A DNA stretch of 31,206 nucleotides from UBA910 sp964369145 (lineage in GTDB: Bacteria > Patescibacteriota > Minisyncoccia > Phycocordibacterales > DATDWN01). Location: the NCBI GenBank assembly GCA_964369145.1, contig CAYJEE010000006.1, positions 1-31,206 on the forward strand, in the 5' to 3' direction. Numbering within the stretch: position 1 is the stretch's first letter; each line of letters opens with the position of its first letter. The notes beneath the pieces were generated by a model that searched no databases, was not told the DNA's origin, and worked only from the letters and a program-made list of their open reading frames with translations. Made by a program: the position numbers and the translations under genes. Below are positions 24,340-31,199 of the stretch, piece by piece.

Positions 24340-26082
24340 CTAGGCTCGTTCACCGATTTGTTCTCGCCACATAGCACCATACAAACCTTTTTCTTGAAGT
24401 AGAGCCTCGTGTGAACCAACCTCAACAATCTTTCCTTTTTCCAATACATAAATACGATCAGCGTGCATAACAGTAGATAGTCGATGCGCAATCAAAACAG
24501 TAATATGTGAACTATTTTCTGTCACATCACGAATCGTAGAGGTGATCTCTTCTTCAGTAATCGAGTCGAGTGCAGAAGTCGCCTCGTCAAATATAAGAAG
24601 TTTTGGTTTTCGAAGAAGTGCTCGGGCAATAGAGAGTCTCTGTTTCTCTCCACCAGAAACTTTCACTCCCCCTTCACCGATCACCGTATCAAGCCCTTTT
24701 CCGCCCCGCTGAAGGAGGTTTCCACACGCGCTTTTAGTAAGCGCACTTATACACTCTTCATCTGTAGCATCAGGCATTACAAACAATAAGTTCTCGCGAA
24801 TAGTCCCTGCGAACAACTGCGTATCCTGAGTTACAAAACCAATCTGTTCACGAACACTCTGCATGTCGACTTCATTTTCATTGACCGTATTGTAGGTAAC
24901 ATACCCTCCTTTCGGTTGATAAAGTCCCGCCAAAAGTTTTACAAGACTCGTCTTGCCAGAACCAGAGGGTCCTACAAATGCAATAGTCTCACCCACCATT
25001 GCTTCAAAAGAGATCTCTGAGACTGCGGGTTCTGTCCCACTTGGATACTGAAACGTCACCTTATCAAATGCAATTTTTTCAAGCTGGTTGATTTTTTGAG
25101 GGTGTGCTGGCACAGCTTCAGTTGGAATATCCAAAATATTCATATATTTTTTAAGAGACACTTCAACTTCACGATAGGTATTGAGCACATTACCCAGTTC
25201 CTGCAGTGGACCAAACACAAAAAATGAATAAATAAATAAAGAGAAAAACTGACCAAACGTGATGGTACCGATAAAAATCAAGTAGAGCATGAAGAGCAGT
25301 ATGGATGTGCGGAGAAAGTTAATGCACGTCCCCTGAATAAAGCTGACGCTTCGAATGTAGCGAAGCTTTTTGAGTTCGAGAGCGAGAATTTTTTGCGTAG
25401 TGGTGTTAAGTCGACCAATTTCCTGATCTACAAGCCCGAGACTTTTTACAAGCTCAATATTTCTTAAAGACTCAGTGGTTGACCCTGCAAGCGCAGTAGT
25501 CTCATGAACAATCTCTTGCTGAATAACCTTTACTTTTTTAGTGAGAAAATAACTGAGTCCCCCAATAATAGGTATGGTCGCAGCATAAACCACCGCAATA
25601 CCCCAATAGATAGAAATTGCGTAGATGGTCACAAATATAAAGCCAATCAGAGATACAAATGTAATATTGATAGATGAGGCAATAAACTTTTCTACATCTG
25701 TACGGACTTTTTGAAGAACCCCGAGAGTCTCACCACTCCTCTGATCTTCAAATACAACAAACGGCAATGCGAGTGAATGTTTTACTCCATTACTGTAGAG
25801 CTCTGCTCCTATTTTTTGAGTAACCTCATTAAGAAAATAATCTTGAAAATTTTTGGCAACACGCGATACAAACGCTACTCCAACCGCAAGAAGAAGCAAC
25901 TTGAATACACCCTCAAAAAATTGTTTGAGAGTATACGCATCATAGTTTGTGGCGTACTGGTCAATAATATGCCGGAAGATCAAAGGGTCAAGCAAAGTAA
26001 AAACCTGATTGATTACTGCCAACAAGAGCACCACCACGCACAGCTTCCAATATTTTTTTAGATAACCTCTCAATAATTTCAT
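24340..26082 (-). CDS. ABC exporter, fused permease and ATPase
   Basis: Half-transporter of the MsbA/LmrA type that works as a dimer. The N-terminal ~320 residues hold six membrane segments. The ATPase domain follows with Walker A GPSGSGKTSL (about 372-381), Q-loop (TQDTQLF), signature VSGGEKQRLSIARALL (about 473-488), Walker B LLIFDEATSALD and the H-loop His (IAHRLS). All are intact. The substrate could be lipid, peptide or drug. The length of 580 aa is typical. Confidence 0.95.
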   Translation of the reverse strand: MKLLRGYLKKYWKLCVVVLLLAVINQVFTLLDPLIFRHIIDQYATNYDAYTLKQFFEGVFKLLLLAVGVAFVSRVAKNFQDYFLNEVTQKIGAELYSNGVKHSLALPFVVFEDQRSGETLGVLQKVRTDVEKFIASSINITFVSLIGFIFVTIYAISIYWGIAVVYAATIPIIGGLSYFLTKKVKVIQQEIVHETTALAGSTTESLRNIELVKSLGLVDQEIGRLNTTTQKILALELKKLRYIRSVSFIQGTCINFLRTSILLFMLYLIFIGTITFGQFFSLFIYSFFVFGPLQELGNVLNTYREVEVSLKKYMNILDIPTEAVPAHPQKINQLEKIAFDKVTFQYPSGTEPAVSEISFEAMVGETIAFVGPSGSGKTSLVKLLAGLYQPKGGYVTYNTVNENEVDMQSVREQIGFVTQDTQLFAGTIRENLLFVMPDATDEECISALTKSACGNLLQRGGKGLDTVIGEGGVKVSGGEKQRLSIARALLRKPKLLIFDEATSALDSITEEEITSTIRDVTENSSHITVLIAHRLSTVMHADRIYVLEKGKIVEVGSHEALLQEKGLYGAMWREQIGERA

Positions 26083-26110
26083 AGTATAGTTTGATAGCTT
26101 ACACCGCTCC

Positions 26111-26644
26111 TTATATCAAAGAAATAAGCACTTCGAGAGCTTTTTTTATATGATCTTTTGTAGACTGATCAGTAAGCTCACCCTCTTCATTAAACTTTTC
26201 TTGTGCCATACCAATATAGAGCTCTGGTTGCCCCACAATTTTTGCATCAAGATACAGTAATATCTTTTTCAATTCTTGCTGAGCGACTGCAGTTGCAATT
26301 GATCCCACAGATGCACCCATTACAAGCACAGGTTTTCCAGCAAATGAATTTTTACCCCACGGTCGAGAAGCCCAGTCGATGGCATTTTTCAGCACACCAG
26401 GAATTGAGCGATTGTATTCAGGAGTTGCAAACACAATAGCATCCGCAGATTCGATTTGATTTTTAAGTGTTTGTGCTGCTTCTGGAAATGAGGTTTCGAG
26501 ATCTGAATTAAAAAGAGGAAGTGTGCTGATATCTGCATGCTCAACTGTCATGCCTTCAGGCACAAGCAATGTGAGTGCCTTTGTTAACCCTGTATTAAAT
26601 GACTGTGCACGTAAACTTCCAGAAATAGCAAGAATTTTTTTCAT
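26111..26644 (-). CDS. NADPH-dependent FMN reductase-family flavoprotein
   Basis: Flavodoxin-like reductase (PF03358), of the kind that reduces quinones, azo dyes or chromate. The FMN phosphate loop ISGSLRAQSFNTGL is at about 7-20, and the ATPEYNRSIPGVLKNAIDW signature near 74-92 binds the isoalloxazine ring. The 177 aa is normal. It is divergent from the HxlR regulator across an 86-bp region with a palindrome, so HxlR probably controls it in response to electrophiles or oxidants. Confidence 0.92.
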   Translation of the reverse strand: MKKILAISGSLRAQSFNTGLTKALTLLVPEGMTVEHADISTLPLFNSDLETSFPEAAQTLKNQIESADAIVFATPEYNRSIPGVLKNAIDWASRPWGKNSFAGKPVLVMGASVGSIATAVAQQELKKILLYLDAKIVGQPELYIGMAQEKFNEEGELTDQSTKDHIKKALEVLISLI

Positions 26645-26685
26645 AATGTACTTGTTGTTATGTTTAATAGCATTATTGTAAGTGA

Positions 26686-26703
26686 TTTACTTTACAAAGT
26701 AAA
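26686..26703. promoter_or_regulatory. palindromic operator between FMN reductase and HxlR genes
   Basis: TTTACTTT-AC-AAAGTAAA is a perfect 8+8 bp palindrome. TATACT (26710-26715) serves as the hxlR -10, with TTTACT (26686-26691) as -35 at 18 nt, so the palindrome overlaps the promoter. This is the size and place expected for an HxlR/MarR-type winged-helix dimer regulating itself and the divergent reductase. Confidence 0.7.
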
Positions 26704-26730
26704 GTGTTATATACTATATGCACAACTTTT

Positions 26731-27060
26731 ATGCTCAAAACCGAATCTCAGCGCACCACATTATGCACCGCCTGCCCCATCGCAAAAGTCGCAGACCTTG
26801 TCGGAGACTCATGTGTTATCCTGATTATTCGTGACCTTCTTGCACATGAGCCGCGGCGTTTTGGAGACTTTGTTGAATCACTCTCTGGTATAAGCTCACG
26901 CACAATCACTAAAAAACTGAAGCATCTCGAAGAACACGAGATTATCGAACGCACAGAGTTCAGTGAACGGCCACCACGAGTTGAATACTCATTAACCAAA
27001 AAAGGACACCAACTGAGTGCCCTTCTTAAGGAAATGGAGCGATACGGTAAAAAATTATAA
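26731..27060 (+). CDS. HxlR-family winged-helix regulator
   Basis: DNA-binding regulator. The HxlR signature runs from CPIAKVADLVGD through 'VILIIRDLLAHEPRRFGDFVESLSGISSRTITKKLKHLEEHEIIER', covering the helix-turn-helix and wing. Cys12, Cys15 and Cys28 are near the N-terminus; redox-sensing HxlR members (YodB, HypR type) use a Cys in this area. A GTG at 26704 would extend it 9 codons, but it lies in the operator and promoter, so I chose the ATG at 26731 (109 aa). It converges with the doxX-like gene with no gap. Confidence 0.92.
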   Translation: MLKTESQRTTLCTACPIAKVADLVGDSCVILIIRDLLAHEPRRFGDFVESLSGISSRTITKKLKHLEEHEIIERTEFSERPPRVEYSLTKKGHQLSALLKEMERYGKKL

Positions 27061-27606
27061 CTACATTTTATACATTTGCCCCGACCTCCACGGTACACCA
27101 AACTTTGGAAGCACATATCGATCGAGACCCCAGTATCCTGCGATTTTCCATGCAAGAATCAGTCCAATACTCAACGCAAACAAGATCGGGTTTGTACTGA
27201 CTGTACCAGCGAGTAAGTAATTGAGGTTCATAAAGAGACCAAAAAAGGCAGCAATGCCGACAAAACACCCAACGATAAGACCGACACCTACGAGCACCTC
27301 CCCATATGCTACTGCGTAGGACCAAACTTTTGCATACGGAAGCACTGAATTTTGAAGAAATGTTGCATACCACCCTGATACATCAGGGTGCGCCCCGCCA
27401 GTTTTTTGAAGTGCGCCATTTACAAAACCAGAAATTGCAGCTCCTGCACCTTCACCAGTCCATGCAGGACTAAACACTTTACCCCACCCTGCAACGAGCC
27501 ATTCCCAGCCCACATACACACGAACAACAAACCAAAACCACGCCATCTTTGTATTTGAAAACAAAAATTTAGACAGCGGCGACTCTTCTATAACAACATA
27601 TGCCAT
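27061..27606 (-). CDS. DoxX-family membrane protein
   Basis: Four-helix membrane protein of the DoxX/DoxD type. An N-terminal 'FWFVVRVYVGWEWLVAGWGKV' helix with Trp/Gly is typical. A loop (about 45-85) and three further helices follow, including 'GEVLVGVGLIVG' and 'NLNYLLAGTVSTNPILF', both standard DoxX phrases. Members are linked to thiol/quinone redox balance, which suits the adjoining HxlR and FMN reductase. The length is 181 aa. It ends directly against the hxlR stop. Confidence 0.9.
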   Translation of the reverse strand: MAYVVIEESPLSKFLFSNTKMAWFWFVVRVYVGWEWLVAGWGKVFSPAWTGEGAGAAISGFVNGALQKTGGAHPDVSGWYATFLQNSVLPYAKVWSYAVAYGEVLVGVGLIVGCFVGIAAFFGLFMNLNYLLAGTVSTNPILFALSIGLILAWKIAGYWGLDRYVLPKFGVPWRSGQMYKM

Positions 27607-27689
27607 ACTGAAGATTATTAGTGATTAATATCTTTATTATCTACCTGTTCTGTTTTTGTGGGAAGTTTATAACTAAATGATATTATTTT

Positions 27690-28607
27690 TTATAGATTTA
27701 ATACTGCTTCAATTTCTTTAATTCTACCTGCTGAACTCAAACAGGATGCCTCCTGCCCACTCTGCAAAGCAACTCCATAGTTTTTCAACATTACACCATA
27801 GACACCCCATGCAATTCTTTCTTTGAAAGATGCGGTATTTTTATAAAAATTCAATGCAGCCTCTGTTGTCACTTTTCTATCTGGACAAAATAAGACGACT
27901 CGACCAACATCCCAAAACCTATCTCCATAGAAAGAGTTTGCCCAGTCAATAATACCTGACACCTTTCCATTATTTATAATAAGATTACTTCCACCAAAGT
28001 CACCGTGAACTAAGATTCTTTCCTTAGTGGAATAGCTTGAATACTTCTGTATTTGAGTAAGTAGATACTGAACAAACTCTTTATCAAAATAACTTATACT
28101 CTCAAATACTGTCCAGTCTGATATATCCCCATTACAAATCAGATTAAAATATTTATCAAAAGAATGCTCAGGTTGCTTCCCTACTGACCATATACCAAAT
28201 CCTTCATTATCAGAATCAACCTCCATCATTTTTATAGCTTCTATTGTTTGAAACTGTATTAACAAAGAACTAAAATCTTTTTTCGCGTATTGTTCTTTAA
28301 CAGTTTCTCCTAGAACTTTTTCTGATATACAAAAAAATAAATTGGTACTATATTCACCGATTTCTAGAATTCTAGGTATTAAAATTTCTGAACTTGAAAA
28401 GTTTTCGTGGGCGTACTTATCTTTCAAAAAACCTTCATCTGTTATGTTAAATCTAACTACATATTCCTCGTCATTATTTATGTATGAAAAAGCATCCGAG
28501 TGCTTACCCTCTTGAATGTGGATCAATTTATTAATCATGCCTTGGTGGTATTTTTCTAAAAATTCCTCTACACCTTTCACTGTAATATGTTTGGTAGTTT
28601 GATCCAT
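27690..28607 (-). CDS. aminoglycoside/hygromycin phosphotransferase-like kinase
   Basis: APH-fold kinase. The catalytic loop HGDFGGSN is at 201-208, and IDW (220-222), followed by GDRFWDVGR, is the metal-binding part. The N-terminal region resembles hygromycin B phosphotransferase (APH(4)) in order and wording from memory: 'VEEFL', 'EGKHSDAFSY', 'RFN...DEGFLKDKYAHENF', 'IPRILEIGEYSTNLFFCISEKVLGETV'. The substrate may be an antibiotic or a metabolite. The gene is clearly more AT-rich than the housekeeping genes, so recent transfer is likely. It sits beside tRNA-His and its repeat elements, a typical place for acquired genes. Confidence 0.85.
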   Translation of the reverse strand: MDQTTKHITVKGVEEFLEKYHQGMINKLIHIQEGKHSDAFSYINNDEEYVVRFNITDEGFLKDKYAHENFSSSEILIPRILEIGEYSTNLFFCISEKVLGETVKEQYAKKDFSSLLIQFQTIEAIKMMEVDSDNEGFGIWSVGKQPEHSFDKYFNLICNGDISDWTVFESISYFDKEFVQYLLTQIQKYSSYSTKERILVHGDFGGSNLIINNGKVSGIIDWANSFYGDRFWDVGRVVLFCPDRKVTTEAALNFYKNTASFKERIAWGVYGVMLKNYGVALQSGQEASCLSSAGRIKEIEAVLNL

Positions 28608-28627
28608 GTATATATCTTATCAAGATG

Positions 28628-28667
28628 AAATCAAAAAGTCCTTACGCAGGTAAGGACTTTTTGATTT
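28628..28667. terminator. 17-bp hairpin between the kinase gene and element C
   Basis: AAATCAAAAAGTCCTTA (28628-28644) pairs perfectly with TAAGGACTTTTTGATTT (28651-28667) around CGCAGG. It lies upstream of the kinase start and would stop minus-strand transcripts coming from the tRNA-His side, insulating the kinase gene. It may act in both directions. Confidence 0.75.
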
Positions 28668-28690
28668 TTGACAAAACAATATTTATTTTA

Positions 28691-28840
28691 TGGGGTGACT
28701 ATCGGGAGTTTCCTCCGAATGTATCCAGCTCGTCAGTTGGATACATTCTAGGCGCCAGATTTTTGACACTCGCTGGTGCGAGCGTAAACCAAAAATCTGT
28801 TCAACTCCGAACGTAAAGCTTCGCTTTACTTAGTCACCCA
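28691..28840 (+). ncRNA. element C: tRNA-His-3'-end-capped structured element
   Basis: Plus-strand order: 28691-28710 is the exact complement of a mature tRNA-His 3' end including CCA (20 nt). TCCTCCGA (28711-28718) follows. Hairpin I (28718-28747) has CGTC in its loop. TAGGCGCC is at 28749-28756. Hairpin II (28757-28798) has an inner ACACTCGC/GCGAGCGT stem. GTTCAACTCC (28799-28808) is tRNA-His T-loop sequence. A small hairpin (28813-28829) is inserted. TAGTCACCCA (28831-28840) is the tRNA-His 3' acceptor end. An intrinsic terminator follows directly. The ends pair to form an acceptor-like stem. No protein is encoded. It could be a tRNA-mimicking RNA or a mobile element; the same plan recurs at 31009-31161. 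Confidence 0.55.
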
Positions 28841-28876
28841 GATATGAAAAAACCGCTTATGCGGTTTTTTCATATC
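28841..28876. terminator. terminator shared by tRNA-His and element C
   Basis: GATATGAAAAAACCGC (28841-28856) pairs with GCGGTTTTTTCATATC (28861-28876) around TTAT, with T-runs on both strands. The stem continues 10 bp further on each side into the tRNA-His 3' end and its inverted copy, giving 26 perfect pairs (28831-28856 with 28861-28886). Confidence 0.9.
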
Positions 28877-28878
28877 TG

Positions 28879-28950
28879 GGTGACTATCGGGAGTTGAACC
28901 CGAACTAAAAGCTCCACAAGCTTCTGTGCTACCGCTACACCATAGCCACC
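28879..28950 (-). tRNA. tRNA-His (GTG)
   Basis: The minus strand folds as a full cloverleaf. G-1 is at 28950, and acceptor GTGGCTA pairs with TAGTCAC. The D arm is short, the anticodon stem is GAAGC/GCTTT with loop TTGTGGA (anticodon GTG), and the T arm is TCGGG-TTCAACT-CCCGA. Discriminator C73, opposite G-1, is the bacterial tRNA-His identity pair. CCA is not fully encoded (CAG follows C73). Two extra copies of its 5' end lie upstream. Confidence 0.96.
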
Positions 28951-29070
28951 ATATATTATTCCCTCACCATACACTAAGCATAACTGCTACCGCTACACCA
29001 TAGCCACCATATATTAACCTCACTATACACTAAGCATAACTGCTACAGCTCACACCATAGCCACCATATA
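28927..29070 (-). repeat. tandem duplication of the tRNA-His 5' end and promoter region
   Basis: Three direct units start at 28927, 28985 and 29041 (periods 58 and 56 bp). Each begins with TGCTACCGCTACACCATAG-like sequence, which is tRNA-His positions -1 to about 22, followed by ATATATTA and the upstream region with TATGGT/TATAGT -10-like boxes. The first is the real gene end; the third is partial and changed (TGCTACAGCTCACACC). The other two cannot fold into tRNAs. No protein gene is seen in 28951-29129. Confidence 0.85.
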
Positions 29071-29129
29071 TCAAGAGCCTTTATGTAAGTTCTCAATTTC
29101 TCATTTATATCAGAAAAAATAAGAAAAAT

Positions 29130-29576
29130 CTAGAGCAGCGCTTTGGTCCTCAAAAGCTCATTATATCGCTCAAGCATTGCCTTTGCCCCAGAATGTAGTT
29201 GTGTCGGCAATGTATCGAGCGTAAACCACCCGATATCATCAAACTTATGTGGTTCACCGTTTTTCACTTTTTCACGATCAACATGCACAAGATGATCAAG
29301 TGCGACCCAATGTGTCGGCACACCATTATCAATCCTGTGCATATCTCTGTATCCTAAAAATTGAGTCTCGCCACACAAAACAGAATATTCTTCTTTAATT
29401 TCTTTTAAAAGAGTATGCTCGACCGTATCGTGAAGCTCTAGTCCCCCTCCACCGACATCCCATGTCCCTTGTTCATCCCTACAGTTTTTCCCACGTAGTT
29501 GCATGAGAAAATTTCCAGACCCATCATGACAAATGAAGGTTACGGTAACACCCACATAATCAATACCTTTCTTCAT
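29130..29576 (-). CDS. Nudix hydrolase
   Basis: Hydrolyses a nucleoside diphosphate linked to another group, possibly for house-cleaning. The Nudix box is at about 44-66, in a GGGLELHD...KEIKEEYSV context: the two core Glu (E62, E63) and the preceding Lys-Glu are present. The canonical Arg is Lys, the first Glu is Asp, and the last Gly is Ser, so it is a slightly diverged box. The length (148 aa) is normal. TGGTATAAT (extended -10, 29594-29586) lies 9 nt before the ATG, back to back with the M16 gene. Confidence 0.9.
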   Translation of the reverse strand: MKKGIDYVGVTVTFICHDGSGNFLMQLRGKNCRDEQGTWDVGGGGLELHDTVEHTLLKEIKEEYSVLCGETQFLGYRDMHRIDNGVPTHWVALDHLVHVDREKVKNGEPHKFDDIGWFTLDTLPTQLHSGAKAMLERYNELLRTKALL

Positions 29577-29607
29577 AGAAGCTCTATTATACCATACCAG
29601 ACCGTGC

Positions 29608-29637
29608 TTGCTCGAGTCTTCCCTTTCAGCATATACT
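29608..29637 (+). promoter_or_regulatory. promoter of the M16 peptidase gene
   Basis: TTGCTC (29608-29613), an 18-nt spacer and TATACT (29632-29637) precede the ATG at 29644 by 6 nt, so the mRNA is expected to be leaderless. Confidence 0.6.
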
Positions 29638-29643
29638 CAACCT

Positions 29644-30921
29644 ATGAATACTTCACAAACACTTACTTTTGATCCCTACGATTTCTCACAAACAGAAATC
29701 TCTGATGTACCTGTATTTTATAAAAACCTTCCATGGGCACCCTGTGTTCATGTGTATATTTCATTTAATACAGGTGCATTTAGTGACCCTGTCGGAAAAG
29801 AAGGGTTGTCTCATTTTCTCGAACACATGATCTTTGATGGGTCACCGAGCTTTGCTGACCGAAAAGAAGTAAACGAATGGAGAAAAAATGAAACGCTCGA
29901 TACCTGGAATGCATATACCGGACACTACAACACCGCATACCACCTCAAGTGTCTCCCTGAAAAACTAAAACCAGTTCTTCTGAAAATGACTGAACAGATT
30001 TTTGCTCCCCTCCTTCGAAATGAAGACACCGAGCACGAACGTAAAGTAATCACCCAAGAAGCATGGGGATACTTTCAAAATGAAAAACTGTTGACTTATA
30101 TCAGAGAATTTACCGGAAAAGTATTTCCTGGTCATTCGCTTTCTCGTGTTTCTAGTGCGCTCGGATGGCCCGAAACTATTGCTGTCATCTCAACCGAAGA
30201 TATTCGTACGTGGCACAAAGCCCACTACCACACAGGAAACATGCGTATTATTGTTGTTGGAAATATAAACGACTCATCTCTCCAGAGTCTCAGTGAGGTA
30301 CTCGAAACAATCCCTCGAGGGATCCGTACCACACGTACGCACGAAAAGACACCCCTCCCAGAAATCAACGAAATTATAAAAACTGCTGATGAAATCGGAC
30401 TTGTCAAAGAGCAGGTTGAGATCAACATCTCATTACACAAAGACATACCCCTAAACTCTCGAGATCATGAGCACGTATTTAGACGTGTACTCCAAGACAT
30501 CTTGCATGAAAAACTTCGAGATGAGCAACCTCTCTGCTATGGCGTACACGTATCCAGCAGACGCGGCGCACATTATGTAAATTTTTCTATTGATATTAAA
30601 ACCTCCGAAGAACACCAAACGCTTGTACTTCAGACAATTAATGAGCACATAAAACTCCTTATACACTCAGATATCTATAAAAACCGATTTGAACAAATGC
30701 GCACTATTAGTCTCGAACAACTTCGAGCAAGCGAGCATGACTCTGAAGATATCGCCCACAGCGCCACATCTGAAGTAGTACGAACCGACGATATCAAAAA
30801 ACTTATAGAAAACCTAAATGATCGAGAAAAAATGACGTTTGAAGACATGCAAAATATAGGGATGTATCTTACCGATCCTGCATATACAGTGACGGAGATT
30901 ATACTGCCGTCGAAGAAATAA
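29644..30921 (+). CDS. M16-family zinc peptidase
   Basis: Insulinase/processing-peptidase-like metalloprotease. The inverted zinc motif HxxEH is HFLEH at 57-61, and the third ligand is a Glu in 'HERKVITQEAWGYFQNEKL' (E132 or E139). The 426 aa covers two M16 half-domains, so it could be active alone or as a dimer. There is no signal peptide. An upstream TTG at 29608 is in frame but overlaps the promoter; the ATG at 29644 is 6 nt behind the -10. Remnant element B' and a terminator follow its stop. Confidence 0.92.
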   Translation: MNTSQTLTFDPYDFSQTEISDVPVFYKNLPWAPCVHVYISFNTGAFSDPVGKEGLSHFLEHMIFDGSPSFADRKEVNEWRKNETLDTWNAYTGHYNTAYHLKCLPEKLKPVLLKMTEQIFAPLLRNEDTEHERKVITQEAWGYFQNEKLLTYIREFTGKVFPGHSLSRVSSALGWPETIAVISTEDIRTWHKAHYHTGNMRIIVVGNINDSSLQSLSEVLETIPRGIRTTRTHEKTPLPEINEIIKTADEIGLVKEQVEINISLHKDIPLNSRDHEHVFRRVLQDILHEKLRDEQPLCYGVHVSSRRGAHYVNFSIDIKTSEEHQTLVLQTINEHIKLLIHSDIYKNRFEQMRTISLEQLRASEHDSEDIAHSATSEVVRTDDIKKLIENLNDREKMTFEDMQNIGMYLTDPAYTVTEIILPSKK

Positions 30922-30926
30922 GAAAG

Positions 30927-30977
30927 AGTCGGGTCCTCACGCAAAAGTGCCCCACACTTTTGCTTCCTGGGCACCAA
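30927..30977 (+). repeat. element B': 3'-end remnant of the tRNA-mimic element
   Basis: GTCGGGTCCTCAC is followed by a 9-bp hairpin (GCAAAAGTG, 30941-30949, with CACTTTTGC, 30955-30963) and then CCTGGGCACCAA (30966-30977). This is the same T-stem, inserted hairpin, acceptor-CCA order as the 3' ends of elements B and C, but no 5' part is seen. It lies directly after the M16 stop and precedes the terminator at 30978-31006. Confidence 0.5.
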
Positions 30978-31006
30978 CAGAAAAACCCCTTACGGGGTTT
31001 TGTCTG
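30978..31006. terminator. terminator after the M16 gene
   Basis: CAGA-AAAACCCC (30978-30989) pairs with GGGGTTTT-G-TCTG (30994-31006) around TTAC. The stem continues outward through CCTGGGCACCAA (30966-30977) with TTGGTGCCCAGG (31008-31019), so it is again fused to the tRNA-like ends on both sides. Confidence 0.85.
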
Positions 31007-31008
31007 AT

Positions 31009-31161
31009 TGGTGCCCAGGAGAGGAGTCTCTCCTTCGACTCAAAATGTTTTCGTCAAAACATTTTGGTTTAGGCACCGACTCGCGGTCCCATCTGTTGAT
31101 GGGAACCCTCGCTCCGTCGTTCGAGTCCTCTCCGCAAAGCTCTGCTTTGCTCTGGGCACCA
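31009..31161 (+). ncRNA. element B: second tRNA-3'-end-capped structured element
   Basis: Same order as element C. TGGTGCCCAGGAGAGGA (31009-31025) complements a tRNA 3' end of type CCTCTCCTGGGC-A-CCA. TCCTTCGA (31031-31038) follows. Hairpin I (31041-31066) has CGTC as its loop. TAGGCACC is at 31070-31077. Hairpin II (31087-31104) is TCCCATC/GATGGGA. GTTCGAGTCC (31119-31128) is a tRNA T-loop-like sequence. Hairpin GCAAAGC/GCTTTGC is at 31134-31150. The acceptor end CTGGGCACCA (31152-31161) runs into a terminator. Long-range stems are 31010-31018 with 31152-31160, and 31018-31025 with 31126-31133. It is not a normal tRNA: no anticodon arm is seen. Confidence 0.55.
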
Positions 31162-31199
31162 TAAGAAAAAACCGCATTAAGCGGTTTTTTCTTATGGTG
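31158..31199. terminator. terminator after element B
   Basis: CACCATAAGAAAAAACCGC (31158-31176) pairs with GCGGTTTTTTCTTATGGTG (31181-31199) around ATTA. It shares the AAAAAACCGC/GCGGTTTTTT core with the terminator at 28841-28876 and starts within the CCA of element B. Confidence 0.9.

Noticed and set aside
26704..26730. GTG start for the HxlR regulator
   Set aside because: It lies in the operator and -35/-10 region; the ATG at 26731 gives the normal family N-terminus.
28927..29070. CRISPR-like array
   Set aside because: Only three units of 56-58 bp made of tRNA 5' sequence, with no separate spacers and no cas genes.
31009..31161. Element B as a normal tRNA gene (T-loop-like GTTCGAGTCC and CCA end)
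   Set aside because: No anticodon arm or D arm; the T-stem partner is about 100 nt away and a hairpin interrupts the T-stem to acceptor junction.
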